In this document: positions 14,327 through 19,664 of the stretch, piece after piece
Layout of the letters: each line of letters starts with the position of its first letter
Position numbering within the stretch: the stretch's first letter is position 1
Origin: an uncultured Oscillospiraceae bacterium
GTDB taxonomy: Bacteria; Bacillota; Clostridia; Oscillospirales; Acutalibacteraceae
Direction: 5' to 3'
Assembly (NCBI GenBank): GCA_900542375.1
Contig: UQNI01000040.1
Location: forward strand, 1 to 19,664
Length of the DNA: 19,664 nucleotides
The notes under the pieces: model-generated
The model's database searches: none
Seen by the model: the letters and a program-made list of their open reading frames with translations, nothing else
What the model was told of the DNA's origin: nothing
Program-made: the position numbers and the translations under genes

Positions 14327-15023
14327 CCGTCTGGTTACATTGCTTACCAGAGAAGAAGGTATCATCCGTGCCTTTTCACCTCTTGCTAAAACGTTAAAAA
14401 GCAAACAAGGCAGTGCGACGCAATTGCTTTGTTATTCCCGTTTTTCTATTTACAGAGGGCGGGACAAATACATAATTAATGATGCACAACCGCTGGAAGT
14501 GTTCTTTGACCTTCGCAGCGATATTGAAACATTATCCCTCGCCCAGTATTTTTGTGAGCTGGTATCTGTACTGGCTCCGGAAGAAGCGGCGGCCGGGGAT
14601 TTTTTGCGTTTGGTTTTAAATGCACTGCATTTTCTTGCAAAAAGAAAACGTCCAAGTTTGATTATAAAAGCGGCAGTGGAAATGAGAATGTTGTCTTTAG
14701 CGGGCTATATGCCTGATTTAATTTGCTGTCAAAATTGTGCAGTGTATGAAGCGGATGATATGGTCTTTTTGCCTAAAAGCGGTGTGATTTATTGTGGAAA
14801 CTGTTATCACCCTACTTCTGAATTTGCCTTTCATATGGGGAAAGGTGTTATGACAGGGCTGAGGCATACCATCTATGCGGATTTTGATAAACTGTTTTCG
14901 TTTCAATTGCAACCGGAAGGTCAAAAACAACTGGCGCAAATTACGGAACAATATATGCTGCAAACGTTGGAGCGGCGATTTATGACTTTGGACTTTTACC
15001 ACCAGGTAGCTGATATGAAATAG
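14271..15023 (+). CDS. recO: DNA repair protein RecO
   Basis: This 250-residue protein anneals single strands and helps load RecA in the RecFOR pathway. It has an N-terminal OB fold (about 1-80, including VGESDRLVTLLTREEGIIRAF) and a helical C-terminal domain with a zinc site built by C153-x2-C156 and C175-x2-C178. Length is typical. The ATG at 14271 is preceded by CAGGAGG, and the gene overlaps yqzL, so coupled translation is likely. mutS2, another recombination gene, follows by about 50 bp. Confidence 0.95.
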   Translation: MQINTDGLVIMERTVGESDRLVTLLTREEGIIRAFSPLAKTLKSKQGSATQLLCYSRFSIYRGRDKYIINDAQPLEVFFDLRSDIETLSLAQYFCELVSVLAPEEAAAGDFLRLVLNALHFLAKRKRPSLIIKAAVEMRMLSLAGYMPDLICCQNCAVYEADDMVFLPKSGVIYCGNCYHPTSEFAFHMGKGVMTGLRHTIYADFDKLFSFQLQPEGQKQLAQITEQYMLQTLERRFMTLDFYHQVADMK

Positions 15024-15079
15024 ATAAAGATAGCATAATTTTGATTGTAAGGTTTGCATACATGAATTGAGGAATGACA

Positions 15080-16258
15080 ATGGACTATAACATACAAAAA
15101 CATATGAAAACCATTGAGCTGGATAAGGTTTTGGAACTGCTTGCAGAAAAAACAGCCTGCGAAGATGCGGCCGATTTTGCACGAAACCTCATTCCTGTAA
15201 CAGAGATAGAAGAAGTACAGCAGATGCTCAGTGAAACAGATACAGCCTATCAAATGATGGCGCGCTTCGGCGCACCGTCTTTTTACGGTTTACAACAAAT
15301 TGTAAATTCTTTGAGAAGGGCACAGTCGGGCGGCGTTCTGAATTTAGCGGAATTTTTAAGTATCGCAGGTGTACTTCGTGCCATGCGGGGCATTGTCCAA
15401 TGGAGAAAGAAGAGCGAAGGGTTACAAACCATGTTGGATTGGCGTTTTGATTGTTTAACGTCCAATCCGTATTTAGAAGATAAAATCAATCAAACCGTAG
15501 CTTCTGAAGAGGAAGTGGCGGATACGGCTTCTTCCGCGCTTGCGGATATTCGCAGAAAAATGCGTCGTGCGTCACAAAAAGTACGGGAACAATTAGACAG
15601 CATGATACGTTCCAATACCTATCAAAAATATTTGCAGGACCAAATTGTTACCATGCGCGGCGGACGTTATGTAGTACCTGTGAAAGCGGAATATCGCGGG
15701 GAAGTGCCTGGATTGGTGCATGATACCTCTTCCAGCGGCTCTACTTTATTTATTGAGCCAATGAGCGTAGTGGAAGCAAATAACGAAATCCGCGTACTGC
15801 AATCAAAAGAAAAAGATGAAATTGAACGAATATTAACAGAACTTTCTGCGGAAGTAGGACAGTTTGCGGATGATATCATTGTAGGATATGATGCGGCCGT
15901 TCAATTAAATGTCATTTTTGCCAAAGCAGATTTGGCATATTCGATGAAAGCCACGATGCCGCAATTGAATCAGACGGGTATCATACAATTTAAGCAGGCA
16001 AGGCATCCTTTGCTCAATCGTGATACCGTTGTTCCAACGGATATCGTATTGGGAAAAGAGTTTGATACTTTGATGATTACAGGTCCCAATACAGGAGGTA
16101 AAACTGTTACACTGAAAACAATCGGCTTGTTGTCAGCTATGGCAATGTGCGGACTGATGCTGCCTGTTGCGGAAGGAAGCCAAGTATCTGTTTTCCGTCA
16201 TATCCTTGTGGATATTGGAGATGAACAAAGTATTGAACAAAGTTTATCTACATTCTCT
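15080..16258 (+). CDS. mutS2: MutS2 endonuclease, N-terminal half only (cut by contig junction)
   Basis: MutS2 is a MutS-like ATPase that acts on recombination intermediates and, in Bacillus, on collided ribosomes. About 393 residues are present of a usual about 780-790. Seen are the N-terminal clamp/core (about 1-290, with RGGRYVVPVKAEYRGEVPGLVHD), Walker A GPNTGGKT (335-342) and Walker B ILVDIGDEQS (375-384), followed by IEQSLSTFS. After that serine the frame ceases to resemble MutS2; SSHM would be expected. The rest of the ATPase, the coiled linker and the Smr nuclease domain are missing. ATG 15080 has GAGGA 6 bases upstream; ATG 15074 is the alternative. The truncation is probably an assembly artefact. 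Confidence 0.9.
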
Positions 16259-16259
16259 T
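16239..16259. other. Chimeric junction between two genomes
   Basis: Up to 21 bases fit both sides. Forward, they encode the MutS2 segment SLSTFS. Reversed, they encode LKENVDKL of the UPF0597 protein. Left of 16239 the reversed frame departs from the UPF0597 pattern (Y expected, C found). Right of 16259 the forward frame departs from MutS2. GC content, promoters and ribosome binding sites all change style here. Confidence 0.88.
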
Positions 16260-16608
16260 TCAGGTCTATACCGATACATTTCTTGCAGACCATTTCCTTA
16301 CCTTCTTTCAATCCCTCCGAAGTCAAGTCTTTCAGCACCTCTAGCCCATAAGCGGACTTACCGATGATCGATCCCAAGGCGATAGCGATAGGCAACCCCA
16401 CCATGCCAGTCCCCGGGATTCCTACTCCCATGGCATTCTTCAGGATATTGGCGCTCAGATAAACCTCTATCTTCTCTGGCTTACGCCCCAGCACTTCCGC
16501 CGCTTTTGCGGCCGCCAAAGCCACGGCAATAGGTTCCGTACATCCGATAGCAGGGATTACCTCCCTGTGAATCAAATCTATAATTTGAGTTTTTATGATA
16601 GTATCCAT
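16240..16608 (-). CDS. UPF0597 / L-cysteine desulfidase-like protein, N-terminal part
   Basis: Only the first about 123 residues of a roughly 430-residue family are native. The family is related to the L-serine dehydratase alpha chain and cysteine desulfidase (E. coli YhaM/CyuA). Family marks are REVIPAIGCTEPIAVALAAA (15-34, containing the cluster cysteine C23), GVGIPGTGMVGLPIAIALG (61-79) and the ending KKCIGIDLKENVDKL. Beyond residue 123 the reading frame enters foreign mutS2 sequence and ends at an accidental stop near 16198. The ATG at 16608 has no Shine-Dalgarno sequence, normal for Bacteroidales. It follows the Hpt gene by 44 bp on the same strand. Confidence 0.85.
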
Positions 16609-16652
16609 ACTGATAGTCTTTATTTAGAATTAGATAGTTAATATACAATAGA

Positions 16653-17024
16653 TTAAGAACAAAACTCAACAACGATATCTCGCAAGGCATCGTATTGTTT
16701 TCCCAATGCATCTTCATAACGCAACGCTTCTTCCAGATTCCCTTCTCTCAACAGCGATAGTATATTATTCGATACATCGAATAGATTTACCAGACCTAAA
16801 TTAGCGGCTATCCCTTTCAAGGTATGCGAATATAGCTTGGCATTCTCCAAATCCCGCTCTACTAAAGAGCTCCGTAATTTCACATACGAACCGTCTGTAG
16901 TAATAAATTTATATAGAAACTTTTTGAAGAGGCTATCACTATTCATAAAACGATCTAAGGTATTCTCTTTATCCCAAGCAGCTACATCTATTAATGCGTT
17001 ATAAAAAGCATCGTTCTCATTCAT
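16653..17024 (-). CDS. Hpt-domain phosphotransfer protein
   Basis: This 123-residue all-helical cytosolic protein carries the phosphotransfer signature SHTLKGIAANLGL (66-78), where H67 would receive phosphate from a response-regulator receiver domain. Preceding (NSDSLFKKFLYKF) and following (LFDVSNNILSLLREGN) helices fit the four-helix Hpt bundle. No histidine kinase or receiver gene is seen next to it, so it is an orphan here; hybrid kinases are numerous in Bacteroidales. A strong Bacteroidales promoter precedes it at 17049-17079. It has no ribosome binding site, only an A-rich stretch. Confidence 0.85.
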   Translation of the reverse strand: MNENDAFYNALIDVAAWDKENTLDRFMNSDSLFKKFLYKFITTDGSYVKLRSSLVERDLENAKLYSHTLKGIAANLGLVNLFDVSNNILSLLREGNLEEALRYEDALGKQYDALRDIVVEFCS

Positions 17025-17048
17025 TTTTTTATGATATTAGTTTTCGTA

Positions 17049-17079
17049 CAAAATTAGGAATTTTATAGACACTACCAAC
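17049..17079 (-). promoter_or_regulatory. Bacteroidales-type promoter of the Hpt gene
   Basis: On the minus strand, GTTG (17079-17076), 19 bp, then TAATTTTG (17056-17049) match the Bacteroides sigma-ABfr consensus TTTG-N19-TAnnTTTG. The start codon of the Hpt gene follows about 25 bases downstream. It is direct evidence that this part is Bacteroidetes DNA. Confidence 0.8.
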
Positions 17080-17112
17080 GTTAGCGGTATTCTTTTTCTT
17101 TACTTACCGCAA

Positions 17113-17145
17113 CTTGGGTACGGAACGATAATTTTAGTACTTTTG
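17113..17145 (+). promoter_or_regulatory. Possible Bacteroidales promoter of the helicase gene
   Basis: CTTG (17113-17116) and TACTTTTG (17138-17145) are separated by 21 bp; the -7 element fits TAnnTTTG fully and the -33 element moderately. It would give a leader of roughly 60 nt before the helicase start and is divergent from the Hpt promoter. Confidence 0.45.
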
Positions 17146-17209
17146 TCGCCTACTTCGGGACCTAGAACGCCCGGGCTGTATTTATCCGATTAATTGAATT
17201 GATAAAGGA

Positions 17210-19132
17210 ATGGGAATTTCATCGCCGCTTGTAGATTTGCAACATCAATATGATCTCCTGCAGAAAGAATATGAATATGAGAAGGAAACATACCGACAGC
17301 AATCCGAGCGTACGGGTTTGCGAAAACGAGTGGCGCAGGGCCTCTGTTGGTATCCGGTCACTCCGGGACGCAGTTATTATAACTCCTTAAACCAATTGGT
17401 GATCGAGATCGAAAGGACAGAAGACCGGGAGATCGAGCATAATTTTGAGTACGGGCGCCCGGTTTGCTTCTTTACGGCAGATATCAGTGGTAAATTTAAG
17501 TATCTGGATTTCTCCGCCACGATCAGCTACGTGCAAGAGGACCGGATGGTGGTAGTTCTCCCCACTCCTTCCGCCTTGATGGATATACAAGGAAAAAGCA
17601 ATGATCTCGGCGTGCAACTCTACTTCGACGAGACCAGCTATAAAACGATGTTTTCCGCTCTCTCGGACGTGATGCGGGCAAAAAACAACCAACTCTCTCA
17701 TCTAAGGGATGTATTGCTGGGACAGGAAAAACCGAGACAGCGGGAATTATTCCCGATCCGCTTCCCTTGGTTGAACCGCTCGCAGGAAGAAGCCGTAAAT
17801 AAGGTATTGGGAGCGAAACAAGTATCTATCGTACACGGCCCTCCCGGAACTGGGAAAACAACCACCTTGGTGGAAGCCATTTACGAGACCCTTCACCGGG
17901 AGAATCAAGTGATCGTTTGCGCCCAAAGTAATACCGCCGTAGACTGCATCTCGGAGAAACTGGTAGATAGAGGCATTAACGTCCTGCGCATCGGGAACCC
18001 CACTCGTATCAATGACAAGATGCTCTCTTTCACATATGAACGCCGTTTCGAATCGCATCCGGATTATCCCGAGTTATGGAGCATCCGGAAAGCGGTACGG
18101 GATATACAATCCAATATGCGAAAGAAAAGCCGGGAGGAACGGGATACGATCCGAAACCGCCTCTCCCGTTTGAAATTCCGGGCGACCGAACTGGAAGTCA
18201 AGATCGATACAGAGCTGTTCGACGAGGCTCGTGTTGTCGCTTGCACCTTGGTTGGCTCCGCAAACCGGGTCATGATGAACCGGCACTTCACGACCTTGTT
18301 TATCGATGAGGCCGCCCAAGCCTTGGAAGCTGCTTGCTGGATAGCGATCGGCAAGGCGGACCGGGTCATACTAGCGGGCGATCATCACCAATTGCCCCCT
18401 ACTATTAAATGTATAGAAGCGGAACGAGAAGGCTTAGGACGTACCTTGATGCAAAAGATAGCCCACACGAAACCGGAAACGGTCTCTCTCCTGAAGATCC
18501 AATATCGTATGCACGAGGATATCATGCGCTTCTCCTCCCAATGGTTCTATCATAACGAACTCGAATCCGCTCCCGAGGTAAGTGGGCGGGGAATCTTGCG
18601 ACTGGACACTCCCATCGTATGGTTCGATACGTCCGAGTGCGATTTCACGGAAAATACGAGAGAGGAGACCATGAGCCGTGTCAACAGGCAAGAGGCGGAA
18701 TTGCTCGTGGAACAATCACGCTCCTATATACAGAAAATATCCAAGGAGAGAGTGTTGGAGGAGAATATCGACTTCGGATTGATCTCCCCTTATAAGGCGC
18801 AGGTACAATACATCCGTAAATTAATCAAACAGGACGCTTTCTTCAAGCCTTTACGCAGACTGATCACCGTACACACCGTTGACGGTTTCCAAGGGCAAGA
18901 ACGCGATGTCATCTTGATCAGTTTGGTAAGGGCCAACGAGGATGGAAAGATAGGCTTCTTGAACGACTTACGGCGCATGAACGTAGCGATCACCCGTGCC
19001 CGTATGAAACTGATGATCTTGGGAGACGCTTCCACCCTTACCCGGCACGCATTTTATAACGAACTCTATAATTATATCTCCCAAAGAGGTAAAATAATCA
19101 CGATCAACACGAAACAAGAGCATGAACTATAA
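17210..19132 (+). CDS. Superfamily 1 (Upf1/DNA2-like) helicase
   Basis: This complete 640-residue ATP-dependent DNA or RNA helicase resembles IGHMBP2/Upf1-type SF1B enzymes common in Bacteroidetes. Motifs in order are a Q-motif-like NRSQEEAV (189-196), Walker A GPPGTGKTTT (210-219), Ia CAQSNTAVD (237-245), Walker B FIDEAAQ (364-370), III LAGDHHQLPPT (388-398), IV QYRMHEDI (431-438), V HTVDGFQGQERDVI (555-568) and VI NVAITRAR (591-598). All catalytic residues are present. The N-terminal about 150 residues form a beta-barrel-like extension, as in relatives. There is no nuclease domain or membrane segment. Its 3' end overlaps the next gene by 11 bp, so the two are one operon. Cellular role is not known. 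Confidence 0.93.
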   Translation: MGISSPLVDLQHQYDLLQKEYEYEKETYRQQSERTGLRKRVAQGLCWYPVTPGRSYYNSLNQLVIEIERTEDREIEHNFEYGRPVCFFTADISGKFKYLDFSATISYVQEDRMVVVLPTPSALMDIQGKSNDLGVQLYFDETSYKTMFSALSDVMRAKNNQLSHLRDVLLGQEKPRQRELFPIRFPWLNRSQEEAVNKVLGAKQVSIVHGPPGTGKTTTLVEAIYETLHRENQVIVCAQSNTAVDCISEKLVDRGINVLRIGNPTRINDKMLSFTYERRFESHPDYPELWSIRKAVRDIQSNMRKKSREERDTIRNRLSRLKFRATELEVKIDTELFDEARVVACTLVGSANRVMMNRHFTTLFIDEAAQALEAACWIAIGKADRVILAGDHHQLPPTIKCIEAEREGLGRTLMQKIAHTKPETVSLLKIQYRMHEDIMRFSSQWFYHNELESAPEVSGRGILRLDTPIVWFDTSECDFTENTREETMSRVNRQEAELLVEQSRSYIQKISKERVLEENIDFGLISPYKAQVQYIRKLIKQDAFFKPLRRLITVHTVDGFQGQERDVILISLVRANEDGKIGFLNDLRRMNVAITRARMKLMILGDASTLTRHAFYNELYNYISQRGKIITINTKQEHEL

Positions 19133-19664
19133 ATTATTGGTACTGGATTTAGACGGTACACTGACAAACAGTAAAAAAGAGATCACCCCGTTTACGAGGG
19201 AAACCCTTCTGCAAGCGCAGGAAAAAGGATTGCATCTGGTCTTAGCCTCCGGCCGGCCCACCTACGGTATCGTGCCTTTAGCCGAGGAACTGAACATAAA
19301 GCAATATGGTGGTTTTATCCTTTCCTTCAACGGCGGTAAGGTGATCGACTTGATGACAGACAAAGTACTTTTCGAACAGGCTTTGCCACCCGATATCGTA
19401 CCTGTTTTATACAACCGCTCCAAAGAAGCGGGACTGGCTATCCTTTCCTACAACGGTAAATATATCTTAAGCGAGCATCCGGAAAATAAATACGTACAAT
19501 ACGAATCTTTCTTAACCAAAATGAAGATCAAGGCTACCGACGATTTTCTGCGGGATTTGCATCAGCCAGCCGATAAATGCTTGGTGGTAGGCGAACCGGA
19601 GATGTTGGTACCGTTGGAAGAGAAGCTCCGCCAAGAATTAGGGAAACGTATCAACGTATATCGT
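19122..19664 (+). CDS. Cof-type HAD-IIB sugar-phosphatase-like protein, N-terminal part
   Basis: The first 181 residues of a family of usually about 260-275 are present; the gene runs off the window. HAD motif I is LDLDGTLTNSKKEI (8-21), with nucleophile D9 and acid/base D11. Motif II is LASGRP (41-46), with S43. GGFILSFNGGKVID and the following residues begin the type IIB cap, which selects the substrate. Motifs III and IV should lie past the end. Members dephosphorylate sugar phosphates, pyridoxal phosphate or flavin intermediates; the substrate cannot be told here. The ATG at 19122 lies within the helicase 3' end, giving translational coupling. Confidence 0.9.
   Translation, partial: MNYKLLVLDLDGTLTNSKKEITPFTRETLLQAQEKGLHLVLASGRPTYGIVPLAEELNIKQYGGFILSFNGGKVIDLMTDKVLFEQALPPDIVPVLYNRSKEAGLAILSYNGKYILSEHPENKYVQYESFLTKMKIKATDDFLRDLHQPADKCLVVGEPEMLVPLEEKLRQELGKRINVYR

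Noticed and set aside
16167..16608. Novel fusion or inversion joining mutS2 to a UPF0597 gene, or horizontal transfer of a Bacteroidales segment into Clostridia
   Set aside because: Both genes are broken mid-domain at one short shared word, with no transposase, integrase or target duplication. Regulatory style switches fully at that point. A contig chimera explains this more simply.
17387..19035. Antisense frames inside the helicase gene
   Set aside because: They are long only because of codon bias in a higher-GC gene, and none has family motifs or start signals.

Overview
The window joins two unrelated bacterial genomes. Bases 1 to about 16,240 look like a low-GC, endospore-forming member of the Clostridia. 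This side has strong AGGAGG-type ribosome binding sites, GTG and TTG starts, TTGACA/TATAAT promoters, a T-box leader, RNase Y, and the sporulation genes ylbJ, yqfC and yqfD. Bases from about 16,260 to the end look like a Bacteroidales genome, probably Parabacteroides. That side is richer in GC, lacks Shine-Dalgarno sites and has TAnnTTTG-type promoters. The two meet inside two broken genes, mutS2 and a UPF0597/cysteine-desulfidase-like gene, over about 18 to 21 bases that fit both. I read this as a chimeric metagenome contig rather than gene transfer.

Left part, in order. A 101-bp-period repeat built of small hairpins flanks ymdB (cyclic-nucleotide phosphodiesterase, minus strand). rny (RNase Y, minus strand) follows, with its own promoter and terminator. 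Divergent from rny is thrS, controlled by a threonine T-box and closed by a strong terminator, then a small three-helix membrane protein. An approximately 890-bp stretch without a convincing gene holds overlapping inverted repeats, three DnaA-box-like 9-mers and perhaps a gene remnant. Next, on the minus strand, are a two-gene flavoprotein operon, a small cysteine-rich protein and ylbJ. Divergent from ylbJ runs the plus-strand series yqfC-yqfD-phoH-ybeY-dgkA-era-yqzL-recO-mutS2, which largely matches the Bacillus subtilis yqf/era/recO neighbourhood but lacks cdd.

Right part. The minus strand carries the N-terminal 123 residues of a UPF0597 protein and an orphan Hpt-domain protein with a very good Bacteroidales promoter. 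The plus strand carries a complete Upf1/DNA2-like superfamily 1 helicase overlapping a Cof-type HAD phosphatase that runs off the end.

Functionally the left part covers RNA turnover and translation quality (RNase Y, YmdB, ThrRS, YbeY, Era, PhoH), recombination (RecO, MutS2), lipid recycling (DgkA) and sporulation. I found no phage, CRISPR array, insertion sequence, defence island or clearly new multi-gene system. The most unusual items are the contig junction, the hairpin repeat family and the gene-poor interval after thrS.
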